Part shown: one piece after another, positions 1 to 12,404 of the stretch
Position numbering within the stretch: the stretch's first letter is position 1
Layout: the number at the start of each line of letters is the position of its first letter
Source: Hydractinia symbiolongicarpus
Lineage: Eukaryota > Cnidaria > Hydrozoa > Anthoathecata > Hydractiniidae
Direction of reading: 5' to 3'
DNA length: 64,000 nucleotides
Assembly (NCBI RefSeq): GCF_029227915.1
Contig: NC_079877.1
Span: 26,499,851-26,563,850, forward strand
Notes under the pieces: model-generated
The model's input: the letters and a program-made list of their open reading frames with translations, nothing else
What the model was told of the DNA's origin: nothing
Databases searched by the model: none
Made by a program: the position numbers and the translations under genes

Positions 1-575
1 ACAAAAATATCATCAACATATCGTCTATAATAGATCGGCTTAAATTCAGACGGACAATTTTCAAGCCAAATGTTTTCATAATGACACATAAAAATATTGG
101 CCAGTGTAGGCCCTAACGGAGACCCCATAGCCACACCGTCAATTTGCTTATAATATACGCCGTTGAAAACAAAAATAGACTCGGTAGTCGCTAGAGTAAG
201 AAGATGTTTCAAATCTTTCTTAGGAATACCATCTATACAATTAGATTCTATCTCATTGATAATAATATCAATCGTTTCATGTAATGGAATATTCGGAAAA
301 AGTGAATTAACATCAAAACTAGCCATATAACAGTTAGGATTCTGCTGAACAATTTCAGATGCAAAACTGAAGGAGTCTTTCACGGTATAGTCATTGATAG
401 TGAGACTTACAAGCTTAGGTACAAGAAACTTTGCGAGCTTGTACGTGGGAGTACCAATAGCAGAAAGAATAGGACGAAACTTAGGTACGCCATTAACACA
501 AGGTTTATGTACCTTGGCTTGACCATGCAAAACACCAGGATTGGACCCACATAGCTCTATTTTCTTCCTATTATA
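1..575 (-). pseudogene. Penelope-like element reverse transcriptase (partial, runs off window start)
   Basis: Read on the minus strand from about 575 down to 1, one frame is open for some 190 codons with no usable start. It shows the classic order of a Penelope-like reverse transcriptase: a PGVLHGQAKVHKP block, then FRPILSAIGTPTYKLAKFL, then ASFDVNSLFPNIP, then DGVAMGSPLGPTLANIFM, and the catalytic RRYVDDIFV box next to position 1. These motifs are characteristic of PLE polymerases, whose relatives are telomerases and which usually carry a GIY-YIG endonuclease after the RT; that part would lie left of position 1. A TAA stop at about 575-577 closes the frame upstream, so the copy is 5'-truncated or spliced. 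Family call is firm; activity is unknown. Confidence 0.88.
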
Positions 576-599
576 TCTTGTTTAGTATTTTATCTCTAA

Positions 600-720
600 C
601 TTGTAAATAAAATTTAGAAACAGTGTGAACATGCCAACCTGGGCGTTGGCGAAAGCTTGCTGAAAGATATATTTGGATATGTCGTAGATTTTGTCGTTCT
701 TATTTTTTAATATTTTAAAT
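600..720. repeat. Dispersed repeat, copy 1 (partner at 53960-54060)
   Basis: The stretch around tgtgaacatgccaacc and ggcgttggcgaaagcttgct recurs, diverged, at 53983-54050 in the same orientation (tgtgaacatgcggacc ... gagttggcgaaagctta). Copy 1 lies directly upstream of the Penelope-like RT, so it may be the 5' part of that element family. The family is inferred from position only. Confidence 0.6.
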
Positions 721-1892
721 GCTTCATTTTGTCTTCACTCAGGTTTAATCAATGGCATTGCCTCACAAAAATACAAATTAGATTAACATCGAAGACAAAA
801 AATAATGTCTCCAGGAATGTTTTATAAAGAGAGCATGGAAATTGTGGTTATGCTTAGGTTGTATATAAGGTATAAATTAAACAACATAGATTATAACCAT
901 CCCCTTCCTCGAAAATTTAGCTTTCCAAAGGGGATGTTTGTTTTTAGAAATTCCAAAAAAAAGTCTAATTTGTTTATTAGCTATTTATACATTATGTAAT
1001 TACAAAGACTAACTTCAATGATATTTTTAAAGTTGGTGAGGATATTGCAGTGTACTTTCAAGTTTAGGGCCAAAGAACTTGGGAAACGAGGGGAAATAAC
1101 TGACGTTCTCTCCTAAGAACAACCCAAGACCAAAATGGGACTAATTTTTGTAAACTGGTTCAATCCATTCTGTAGCCAGTGTGCTGAGCTGGCTACAGAA
1201 AAGACAATCAGTAAAGTATACAGAGTTGCATCAATTATAGTTTCTTGTAGAGATCTGTTGCAACAAACTGTTATATAACAGAGATTTTGCCATTTCTAAA
1301 ATGTGGGTCATGCAATATACCATAAAAGTTGATATACTGGTTATTAAGGGGTATCAGGTTTAACAGTCAATGTCTTTTTTGTTTCTTGTTCTTGCTTTGT
1401 TGGACCTATGTACTGCTAAGGTCATCTGTCGTCCATTACAAGCTTTTCTAAGAATTAAATCATTAGTTTTATTTCTGATTTTAAATTATTAAAAACACAA
1501 TTGATAAAAAATTAAGTAAGAAGACGCTCAAAGGTTATACAAAACTTAAAATCTTATAAACAATATTTAATTTATTTCACAAAAACGACCCATTAAATAT
1601 GCTTGAGAAGAAGGTATTGGAAGTCAAAGATATGGTACGCCAAGCCTCCAATGTCTGGAGTCTACTCTTTAAATCATCCCTTTTTTAATACTTTAATTTT
1701 TCATAATTTTGATGATTAAGCACCATGTATGCATTGACATACTAATATTGTTTGGGATAAGCTATTTTTTCTGCAATGACTTTTTGTTCTTTATGGGCAT
1801 AAGTTAAAGTTGTATTGAGCGTTTGTACTTTTTATATAATTCCCATAGGTTTAAATTTTCAGAACTGGCAATTTTGGGTATCTTTTCATTAC
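721..1892. other. AT-rich spacer, nothing recognised
   Basis: No ORF with recognisable protein content, no tRNA-like or structured RNA signal seen. A 64-codon ORF at 805-999 has no family resemblance. Confidence 0.5.
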
Positions 1893-3145
1893 TTAGGCGA
1901 CTCCAACTTAATTAGTTGCTCTACGGGCGAAGTCGACAGTAGCTTACGGTCCGTCGGTCGGTGAAATAAAAATAATTTTATTGAGAATGTAATTGTCAAA
2001 ACAACAAAAAAATAATTTATAAAAAATAAAAACGGAGAAGGGTGCTACAACAAGCATATTTTTCTATGTATTTTCGCATCATGTACGCAGTTAATATTTT
2101 TCGTTGCGAAGGAAAAATAATAATAACTTGGTTACTATAAAAAATGTTTGGATAAATTTGTTCTCTTGTTTTAAATTATTAAAATAACTAGCTGTCAAGG
2201 TAAAAAAATTAAATTACTTGCATGCTCAAAAACTTGTTTTTAAAAGTTATGCAGCAAGAATATTTCTCTTGTGCTGTTTCGAAAGTTATACAGAATATAC
2301 TTGTGTTGTTTTGAAAGTTATACAGCAAGTTATATTTGCGCTGTTTCGAAATTTACACAGCAAATGTTAGTGTTCTTTTAATGTTTTTTGTGCAATCTAA
2401 ATTTAAGTGCAGTCTCTTTTTACAGACTATAGTTTAGTTGACAATATTTAAAGTATTACGCAGCATTAAAATTATTCATTTAAAATTTATAATGGAGGAG
2501 GGTGTTACGACAAGCGTATTCTACCTTGTTTTTATTATTTTTCCAGAATAATATCGTCTAAAAGTCTTGCATTAGCGCAATTCAAGCATATATAAATAGC
2601 ATAACGAAGGAGGGTGTTATGACATTAATAATCTGTCTTGTTTTACAATTGTATTATAACTGTTTTAGCAAAAGGCAATATTAGCCAATTTTTGTTATAA
2701 ATCACATAAAAATTTAAACTTTTGTTTAACCACATAACTATTTTTGTGATTACAAAATTAGTGCATCACGCATTTTATTTTAATCGCAACAAATTACCAT
2801 GAACAAAAAATCAACTGCAAGAGGCCTTAACAAAAGTACCGTTATTAATTCACTTTGTTTAGTATAATTGTAGATTGACATTCAACCAACAAAATATGAC
2901 ATCATTGATTATCTTATTGAAGATATTATTTCGGTTTGTCTGTTCAGTATTCATATTACTGGGAAAGTTTATCATTTCTCGAACAGTTTAGTAGGCGACC
3001 TTTCGGGAGATCCTTCCCCCATTATTGGTATCTTCTTAAGCTCGTTTTATTTTTACAAGATGGGATAAGAAAATGTGTTTTCTTTTTTCAAAAAATTAGG
3101 GTCAGTTGGGTCCGTAGAACAACTAATTAAGTTGGAGTTGCCTTA
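1893..3145. mobile_element. Non-autonomous DNA transposon with inverted termini and TTAC target duplication
   Basis: The left end reads TTAGGCGACTCCAACTTAAT and the right end is its near-perfect reverse complement, ending GTTGGAGTTGCCTTA. The inverted homology runs about 33 bp each side with a few mismatches. Both ends are flanked by TTAC (1889-1892 and 3146-3149), read as a 4 bp target duplication. The 1253 bp interior encodes no transposase. It holds diverged internal repeats: a GGAGAAGGGTGCTACAACAA-type block at about 2033, 2493 and 2607, and a roughly 45 bp unit with gctgtttcgaaagttatac repeated at 2260-2370. Superfamily not assigned. It ends 60 bp before the first in-frame ATG of eIF2A, so it sits in that gene's 5' region. 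Confidence 0.75.
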
Positions 3146-3204
3146 TTACCTGTTTAGTTTTACCTTGCGTCTGTATGTATCACAACCCTTAAAAAACACT
3201 AAAT

Positions 3205-6200
3205 ATGATAAAAAAGCCCTTAAAAAGCAAACATTTGGAATATGTATGTGACAAAACATTTCAAAAAAGACTGCCTTTGTTGAAAGAAATCGAACTTAAT
3301 TTTCCCTATAGAAGTAGATGGCTCAACCAAACACAGGGTAAATTTATATCTATATTAATTTTTTTTTTCTACATTTTTAGCTCGTGGTTCATTGGGGATA
3401 AAATTACTGCAAGGCAAAAATGCATTTCAAGAAATTCATGATTTGTACAAGTAAACATCTCTTTTATTTTCAATAAGGATTTGAGTACTGTAATAATTAA
3501 AAAAATTGTATGTATTTTTTTATTTTTTTGGTTTAGTGACGAATCGACATCTTCTAAAATCATGCGGTTTAGTGATGATGGCGCATGCTTTGCATTTGTT
3601 AATGGAAGAGAGTATGCATTTTAAAACAGATAAAAATATATTTAAAATGTGATAATATTTTCTAAATGAGAATAATTGTTTGTTTTTTTAGGTTAAAAGT
3701 TCTGTCTATGGATACAGGAGAGGTGATATATTCTCTCGATAAACAAAAGACCACAGATATCGTCATATCACCAAAAAATACATATATTGCAACATGGGAG
3801 CCTTTTTTTACAACTCCTCAAAACCCACAGGGTTTCAATAACTATGAAATACACAACATAAAGACAAAATGTGTTAAAAAATCTATGATTCATAAAAATA
3901 GAAATACTTGGTGAGTATGTATACTTCATACTATAGAATATATGACATTTTTCTTTGAAAATATTGATAAAATTTAAGAAATATATTGATGAATTGACAG
4001 GCCTCTTGCTAAGAAGCATTTTGAGGGTATAAAACAAGGTATAAATTATTTTTTGATTTCCATTTAATTAATTTTTGATACTTTATGTTAATTTATGAAC
4101 ACACAAATCAACTTTAGGCTCCTAATCACTAATAATGGTCTTAGCTACAAATGAAGAAGCATCACAACAAAATGAAGGAGTATTGAAATAACATTTATGA
4201 AATTTCAGAATCAACATGTTTTAAACATTAGTATTTGTAACTTCACCAGAATTATTTATTGTCCATCATCAATATATTATTATTTTTTTCTAACTAGCAC
4301 AGATAAATTTTCTAGTTACCTATCTATATTATAATGCCTGTATACATCTGTGACACAAAATAGTACCACGAGTAGTGTTACGCTGCAATGCGATATAAAA
4401 AGGACTGGAGAACCCAAGGATTCATCTGCGGCCACTGACCAGTGTATTATCATGCATGTTTTTTTTTATTTTTGTTATCAGGGCACCAGTATGGAGTAAA
4501 GATGAGAAAATCTGTGGTAGATGTGTTAATAATGAAGTTCAATTTTATGAGGATGGAGAGTTTCGTAAGAAGTCATTTCTACTTCTTAATGCATAAGAAA
4601 AAGATAATATTTCTTATTAGTAATAAACTTCTGCTGCTTGTTATTTGTATTTGTTTGTATAAAAACAATGGTCTGAAACTCAGGCCTGTAAATTTGTGGA
4701 GTCTGAGGTAACGATCCATCGTTACTGTGATTTAAAGCTGACTGAAACGATCAAAACGTTTTGTCGTTTCCGCGAAGTAGACCTTGTGGAAATGATACAT
4801 AACGATTAGCTTTAAACCTATAAATAAGTGGAGAACCATTTCATAATGGCCCTAATTAGTGACAAGACCTACTCCATAGTAGTAAAATATTATAATATAA
4901 ATATAGATTATAACATGAAATTATTATAATTTGAAATATTGTCTAAGGGAAATGATTCATCGTTACCGTCTTTATTGATTCGCGGAAACAAAACGAACAT
5001 TTCCACCAAATTTCCAGGCATGGAACTGTTAAATATCCCTCGCTAACTTGTAAACCTGAGCAACTTTCCGTTAAAAAGTCACTTCCATCAAACCATTCAC
5101 TAATGCCACCTACACTTTAAATACTAAAATGACAATGTTTTTCAGAAAAACTATCCTGAGGATATAGAAACAATTGCAATATTTGCATTCACTTTATATT
5201 AGAAAAAATGTTGCAGTTGAATTAGGGAGGAATTGATTGGCTGTGATTAGTAAATCTCCTCTGATGCAAGCTATATTTTAGGACTCATTTTTTGCACACT
5301 CATTTTTACGCATTTGTGTCACGCAAAACATTTTGCACGAATATGAATAGCTACATGCAAAAAATATACTTGTTTTAAGAAGAAAACAATACACCTGTAC
5401 CTAAACACGTCTAAAACTTTTTTCATTATTCTTTAGAGAAAGCTGCAAGAAAACTTTATCTTCAAGGAGTCAGTGGATGTGCGATAGCACCATGTTTGTC
5501 GCCATATATGATAGCTGTTTACATCATGGGTAAAAAGGTTAGTTTACAAATCGTAATTCTTATTTTTTTTTTGGGTTTGTTCTAAAATATCAAAATCTTC
5601 TTGTGAAAAATTGCACTACATCAACACATCAACTTTTTAACTCTGCAGGGATCACCATCATCAGTCAGATTGTTTCAATATCCAAATCTTGGAGATGGTC
5701 AAGCAATAACAAATAGAAGTTTTTTTAAGGCTGACAAGGTAGACATGATTTGGAATAAAAAAGGTAAGTACAGCACACTGTTTTTTTTATAAAACCTGCA
5801 TTAAAGTAGATTTAAAAAAATCTTAAGTAGACCTTTACCCCTTGTTGACCATTATAAAATTTGTTAGAAAAACAGATGAAATCAATCATTTCAGAAAATT
5901 GAATAACAAATACTTATTTAACTTAAAACTGATTTAGTATTAACGGGTTGCTCTCATAATGTTGACTTTTTAATTTGAAAAGGCAGTGAAATGAGTTTTC
6001 AGTTCGTCCTGCAAACTGATTTGCTCTCATTTATAAATACTCTTATTATATTTTCCATAAAAAACGTTGCAACTGAGAGGGTTGAAGTACAAGTGCATTT
6101 TTAACATAAGTAAAGCTAACCTTCACTATGGTCTTGTTCAATTAGCAAATCTTCATAAAAAATCCTTTTTACTCAAATTTATCATGTTTTTAAATTTTTG

Positions 6201-9200
6201 ATTGCTGGAATCTTCAATATCAAAACAGATTTGAAGTGGTACTGGGAAATAAACCTTTTTAGTTTACTTATTGATAAAGATTTAATTTGAAAACAAGGAA
6301 ATTCTTGCAAAGTTGCTACGCATGGTAGATCTTTTAGATTTTTTCTGCACTCAATCTTAATTAATACAGGTTATTACTGGTTTGGAAATTAATTAACATC
6401 TTTTAATTGTGAGATTATTTGTTTAGGAAATGCATTATTAATTCTTGTAAGTGCTGAAGTCGACACAACAGGCTCATCTTATTATGGTGAACAAACACTT
6501 CATTTGATGACCACCAATGGAAACAGCAATATAGTGCAATTTGGTAAGACCACTGATCATTGAATTGTAGAGGAGTTGTCATCGCCACATTAGTTATAAA
6601 TCAGTTGGTATGGAAGCCCCATTTTTTGTTTCGAATCTCTCGCAGATGGTTTATTTGGAAAATTTATCTTTAGAAAAGAAAGGTCCAATATATTCTGTGG
6701 ATTGGAATCCAAACTCTTCACAATTTTGTGTTGTATATGGTTGTATCCTTTCGCATTTTTAGCTGATCTATATATCATGTTTCTTTGTTTAGAAATATTA
6801 TTATACGTTATTACCCTTAATATAGAGCTATAGTTATGCCAGCTAAAGCAACTCTTTTTAATTTAAAATCCGAATCAGTTTTTGATTTCGGAACTGGTCC
6901 AAGAAATATTTGTAAATACAATCAACATGGGAATATTTTATGTTTGGCGGGATTTGGGAATCTACCTGGAATTATGGAGATGTGGAATGTAGACGGCAAA
7001 AAACTGATTGGTAAGCCACAAGCACGAGATACTACTTTCTTTCAGTGGTGTACGGATGGTCAACACCTTGTTACTGCTACCTGTGCACCAAGGCTGCGAG
7101 TGTCCAATGGGTAGGAGGCTTTTCTTATTTGTACAGAAACCACCTGTAGTTTTCGGGACTTTTTTTAAAAAAATTTTTATGTAGTGGAAATGCATATTTT
7201 ATGCCATTGAAATGATGAAGTTGTAGATCGTGCCTTTACGTTTATCTTAAGGTACAAAATATGGCATTATTCTGGTAAAGTAATACACAGCTTTGATGTT
7301 CCCAAAAATACCGAATTATGGGAGGTAAGTTTTTTTTTCTAATTTAAATACTAAATGTTTGCCTAACTGTCCTTCATTCTGAAGGAATAAAAATTTATAT
7401 ACGTAAAACATGTAAAAATTAAATAATGATAATGAATGAATGGCTTACCCACATAATGATCTGAAAATCGGAAAAACTCATGGAATTTGAAAGGGTTTAC
7501 CTTGCCATAGAACAGCGTTTGTTTATTAAAAATTTAAAGCCTCTTGTAATTAAAAAGAAGCAACAAATGATAAAGCACATGGAATTTGATTTTTTGCACT
7601 AACAAATACTGGAAGGTTCTACAATTTTACCATATTTTTATGTTCGGAAAATTAGCACCGAAAAAAGAATTTCTTAATTACCATATTTTCTTTTCTTTTT
7701 AAAGTAAAAGTGTATCTGTAATGTTGTTTGGTGGTAGTCAAATATGGAGAAACATGTCCTGGATTGTGCTGTAATTTATGTTTCAAATTTTTGAAAATTT
7801 TTGAAAGGGTTTACCTTGCCATAGAACAGCGTTTGTTTATTAAAAATTTAAAGCCTCTTGTAATTAAAAAGAAGCAACAAATGATAAAGCACATGGAATT
7901 TGATTTTTTGCACTAACAAATACTGGAAGGTTCTACAATTTTACCATATTTTTATGTTCGGAAAATTAGCACCGAAAAAAGAATTTCTTATTTACCATAT
8001 TTTCTTTTCTTTTTAAAGTAAAAGTGTATCTGTAATGTTGTTTGGTGGTAGTCAAATATGGAGAAACATGTCCTGGATTGTGCTGTAATTTATGTTTCAA
8101 ATTTTGACGGTCTTAATTGGCAATTTCATTAAGGTTTTTTAGACCGGTTGGCTTTAAAGAGGTAAGATTAAGAGTGTCATATAGGAGACCTTGAAGAAAT
8201 GGTTTGTTTATGAAAAACTCTGTGACCTGATTTCAAGTTCCCTTCCCTCCTACAAACATGCTTAATGAACGCGCATATTTTTTTCTTTAGACGATATGGC
8301 AAACAGTCCCAGATGGAACTTTTCCAGTACCTCGCATCGTAGCATCTGTTGCCACACAAGAAGGTAGACTTTTACTGAAATATAAACTGTCTATTTTGAA
8401 TTATCGAAGTAACTTTAAAGGGTATATTGTTATCTTTTGTAGTGAAAAAAGAAGCGTACCGCCCTCCTTCAGCAAGAGGGACAGCAGTGAAAAAGATAGT
8501 TATTGTAAGTTCAAATGATGCTTTACCTAAATTAAAAAACGATACCCTACAAAGGCTTAAAAGTCTGGGACACTATTTGAGAAATAATAATAATACTTTA
8601 AGAGCATAGGATTTTAAGAGTTTTGGATTTTTCATGTCTTACCCATAACTGCTAAACACTGTTCACTTACTTAGCGACATTTCAGATGGAATGTGGCAAA
8701 AGGCCTCTCAAAATCAACAATTTTAGCATGATTCTTCAAGAGTTTACTCGATAAAAATTTTTTGTCTAGTAACCAGAAGAAACTCATAGGCTTCGATTCT
8801 AGAAAACGTTTTTACTTTCTCAATGACTTTAATAGTGAATAAATATCCAATAAAAGATCTATGGAATCTATCAGTCAGTCAGTCGCGAATTTTAATGACG
8901 GAAAATTTTCTTACATTCCTTTATTCACGAAGGTTTAAGCTTCGCACATCGCTATATCTTCGAATTCGCCAAGTAATATTACAAAAAGCGAAAGTTTATG
9001 TCATGTTGATTTTAGCATGAAAATGAACTTCCAGAAAATCAACGCAACCAAGAAAACATGTCTGCTGCAGCTTTAAAAAATAAAAAGAAACGAGAAGCGA
9101 AAGCAAAATCAAAGAAAGAAGTAAGTTTGATCATTGAAAAAAATATTTTATGATGTAGATTCAAAAATTATTGTACGGGCCAATTATGAAGCGGTATTGC

Positions 9201-11072
9201 CCGTCGTTAAAAAAATGGTAGCTTAAAATGTAAACAAGCACAAAAAACAACAGTATTTTTCTACTATAAAACAGAATTCATTAAAACTGGTGGAAACTAG
9301 ATGAAAAATTTGGCAGAATCGAAAAAGTTTTTTCCCGCAAAATGCCACAATGTTGCGGTTTTGATAAAACGTTTTGTGTGTTATTACCGACGTCCGAATT
9401 TTATTTTAACATTGATTTAGATTGAAGCAGCAAGTAGTAGCAACTCAGCCAATGCAAGTTTATCAGATGTTGTCACTACTGGTGATCCAGAGAAAGATAA
9501 GAAGATAAAAAACTTAAGAAAGGTATGGGTGATCATTTTAATAGCCTTTTTTACTTTAAAATTTACGCCACCTTTAGTATAAAAAATAAAATTTACACCT
9601 GTGTTTAATCGTCTGTGGTCCCAAGGAGAAATAAAATTTTACGGAGTGTTTTGCAAAAGTTAAAGTATATGATATTTGAAAGCCTGAACAATGATGTTTT
9701 CCCCTCCGAGTCAGAAGAGTTAGGAAATTATCTGTAAATTTTTCGATTTTTTTATAAATTTTTCGTCGCCATATTGATTTTTCCTTTTTATAGCATTTTT
9801 TTTTTAATTATATTTTGAATGATATGGGGTGTGTATTTGAAGGCGAATTTAATTAAAAAGTTCTGTCGTCTGACATTGCACTCAGAAGGCATCCGCCCAT
9901 AATTTGTTCCGTTGTCGACAAAAAATTGCCAAACATGATGGTAACGTTATCAGCACACGTCATTCTTGCTCAAAGTTGATTCAAGAACTTATAATAAAAG
10001 AAGCATGCTGATCATTGTGGCCACATCAAAATATTCTTCTTAATATTTCATTACCTTTTTGAACCAAAAATTTGAAATGAAAACAGCGGACAATTTCCAT
10101 GTTTACCTTCTACGCCCCACTTTAACTTATTATAACAATAACGCCATTTTCTAAGGCGTTGTCAATGTTTTTGGCCTAATTTTTTTAATAGCCCGTCAAT
10201 GCGATTTATACCCGATATATAACACTGAAGGGTTATAAATAGAAAATAAGGGCCATAACTCATTCTTAACTTTATTTATTTATTCTAACGCATTTAAATG
10301 TGAAAAAAAGACAATGCAGTGTCGGGCACGAATAACATTTACAATCGCTAACTTTTTGTACACGTCCTCAGAAAAAGCGCACACTACAATTTTACTTTTT
10401 GGATGAGTTTTAGTACAGGGTACCAAATTTACCTTATTTGTACGAATTTTCGATCTTTTTCGATCTATCTTTTCGTTAAATACAAAAATTAGAAATTAGA
10501 GAAAGTTTTACGCAAACTGATTGGGGAAAAGAGTTTTTAACGCATCCATATTTTGTTTATTAGTGTAGAAATTTTGAACTGGCGCGAAAATTAATACGCG
10601 CAAAAAGGATTTTTTAAGTGCGCGAAAATTAATGCGAGAGAAAAATAGTACAAATAAGTTATTAACGCATTTGCTCTGCCCGTCCTGATTGACTGTTCCT
10701 GTTTGATTGCCAACCTATTTTAAACGAGTAGTAGTTAATATGAACACTGTAATTTTGATTAGTATCGAGTTTATTTATTTTTTAGAAACTGAAACAAATA
10801 GAAGATTTAAAAGCCAAACAAAGCGAAGGAAGAATACTCGAAAAAAATCAGGTAACAAAAATATATATCTTGTTTTAGCGCCTTCTCACGTAACTTTAGT
10901 AGCCTGTTAATATGCATTATGGATAAAATTAAGTGTGTTTAACATGAAGTATGACTTTTTGACTTATGAAAACAAATTGTAAAATTGTTCTTCTACATTG
11001 TTCTAGCTTGACAAGCTGACAACAGAAAAAGATTTATTGAAAGAATTAAAAGATTTACAAATATCAAGCTGA
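3205..11072 (+). CDS. EIF2A: Eukaryotic translation initiation factor 2A, about 17 exons
   Basis: eIF2A binds initiator Met-tRNA to the 40S subunit without GTP and supports non-canonical start sites. Exons with GT/AG borders and matching phases: 3205-3337 (uncertain), 3381-3450, 3537-3611, 3692-3910, 4482-4564, 5437-5537, 5649-5763, 6427-6543, 6674-6742, 6834-7110, 7252-7324, 8291-8363, 8443-8504, 9016-9120, 9421-9522, 10786-10851, 11007-11072. The sum is 1806 bp, 601 residues; the human protein has 585. Landmark peptides of the propeller are SPKNTYIATWEP, SSYYGEQTLH, VYGFMPAKATLFNL, FDFGTGPRN, LAGFGNLPGIMEMWNVDG and TATCAPRLRVSNGYKIWHY. The C-terminus is lysine-rich and coiled-coil (LKNKKKREAKAKSKKE; DPEKDKKIKNLRKKLKQIE). 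The donor at 6743 was chosen because it restores YGFMPAK. The start is doubtful: the human-like ATG at 3318 (MAQPNT) is one base out of frame with exon 2, while the ATG at 3205 is in frame. Confidence 0.95.
7489..8105. repeat. Recent 314 bp tandem duplication inside an eIF2A intron
   Basis: The unit beginning gaaagggtttaccttgcc occurs at 7489 and again at 7803, so the period is 314 bp. The second copy runs to about 8105 and differs from the first at only a few positions (for example cttaattacc against cttatttacc). Both copies lie in the intron between exons 7252-7324 and 8291-8363 and alter no splice site seen here. Confidence 0.93.
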
Positions 11073-11094
11073 TATCATACACAATCTTCACACG

Positions 11095-11100
11095 AATAAA
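11095..11100 (+). promoter_or_regulatory. Likely polyadenylation signal of eIF2A
   Basis: AATAAA lies 23 bp after the eIF2A stop codon, which would give a very short 3' UTR. Confidence 0.5.
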
Positions 11101-11284
11101 CGCACGATTACACGATTTTTTATCGTTAGAATTCTATCTTGTATATGATTGCGCATAAATATCTTTTTATGTATACATAGCTTGTTTATTACGTCTTGCC
11201 ACATAGAAACAGAAATGTGTAAAGATTTTTTACTCGTTTGGTTTATAAACGTATTTCAGATTTTGCCCACACGCTAAAGTAGTA

Positions 11285-11505
11285 AGTCCGCCCTGGAAAG
11301 ACAGTGTCACCTGGGATGGCGGGGAACAATTCCGAGAAGACAAAGTGTCACCCTGAAAAGGCGGTGAGACACTCCGAGAGACAGTGTCATTTTGGAAGGG
11401 TGGGAGCCACTCCTGGAAGACAGACGGCGGGGACCCACTCTGGTAAGACGAAGTGCCACTCTGGATGGGGTAGGTGCCACTCTGGGAATACAAAGTGCAA
11501 GGTAC
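11285..11505. repeat. Degenerate GC-rich minisatellite, about 40 bp period
   Basis: Five to six diverged units built on gaagacaaagtgtcaccct and gggtgggagccactcctgg, with spacing varying from about 32 to 43 bp. ORFs on both strands here (11230-11511 and 11304-11612) only translate the repeat. Its GC content contrasts with the AT-rich surroundings. Confidence 0.75.
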
Positions 11506-11887
11506 TGACAAAATTTGCTAAGAAAAACGGACTGTTGCTATCATGCAACGGAGCGCATTTTTATTTCCGCGGCATAACGGGAACGTACACAGAGTTACCA
11601 GTAATTCTCTAATTGCAAAAGGTTATCAGTAACTCGCTTAGATTTCAAATCGCTATTGGCAAATTTGCTCAGATTGTAAAGTGTTACTGGTATAAGTATG
11701 TATGTTAACTCGCTCAGCTTATGAGGCAGTTATTGAAACCCAGAGAAATAGAGGTATTCGTTTAAAACTTTAAAAAACCAGCAAACGTTGTTTCAGTGTA
11801 TACCCTGTTATCATGAAAGTAATTGTAGTGTATGTACAAAATTACAAAAAATTCAAATAATAAATTATGAAAAAATAGCTGTATGAC
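11506..11887. other. Spacer between the converging 3' ends of eIF2A and Flattop
   Basis: Contains loose reiterations of gttaccagtaa / actcgcttaga-like words at 11590-11740 and no coding signal. Confidence 0.4.
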
Positions 11888-12404
11888 TTATTCTGTGATC
11901 GCTTCACAGCTTGCTTCTGATGGCGACCTAATTTTCTCCGGCGTTCGAGCTGATTGTTGGGGCCTATATTCACGGTTGGACTGTTCTCGTGACGCTGGCT
12001 TCTCTTCACACATTTTATCGTTCTGTTGTGAATTCCTCATAAAGGCTTTTTGCGATGAAGTTAGAGTTTTTTGAAAATGTTTTGTTCTCCTACAATCCAT
12101 GTGATCATCCCATGTTCCTTTAAAATTTCCCCATGGCGATTCGGATGAGCGAGCCACACCAGGAAGTAAATGTCCTCTATCGTTACTTATTGGACGTGTG
12201 AAACCTTCCTTTGGAGATGGATGCTTTAAAAAAGCAAAAATCAAAAAAAATAAATTAATTACCATGGACCAAGAATTGATTAAATGAGCAGTTATTATTC
12301 TTTGAAATAAGTTTTGCGTGATGGGTATGGAGTGGTCTTACCTCTTTGTAACGATTGGGTACTTCATAGTTTTGAAGACGATTTGCAGCAAATGCATTCT
12401 CGTA
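11888..12404 (-). CDS. CFAP126: Flattop homologue (cilia and flagella associated protein 126), 5' exon missing
   Basis: Flattop is a microtubule-associated protein of ciliary axonemes, acting in basal body positioning and planar polarity in vertebrates. Two exons are visible on the minus strand. Exon 12404-12342 encodes YENAFAANRLQNYEVPNRY plus KE, with acceptor tttag and donor gtaaga. Exon 12223-11888 begins HPSPKEGFTRPI and carries the family signature NDRGHLLPGVARS followed by PWGNFKGTWDDH, then a low-complexity polar tail to a stop. The phases match (0 to 0). Vertebrate Flattop starts with a short exon of about 9 residues ending just before the YE..F motif. That exon must lie above 12410 and I could not identify it. 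The ATG at 12265 is inside the intron and is not the start. Confidence 0.9.

Noticed and set aside
11230-11612. ORFs of 93 and 102 codons over GC-rich DNA
   Set aside because: Both translate the degenerate minisatellite; Ser/Gly/His-rich repeats with no family.
12223-12265. ATG at 12265 as the Flattop start
   Set aside because: It lies in the intron upstream of the acceptor at 12224-12225; the conserved N-terminal exon at 12404-12342 joins in frame instead.
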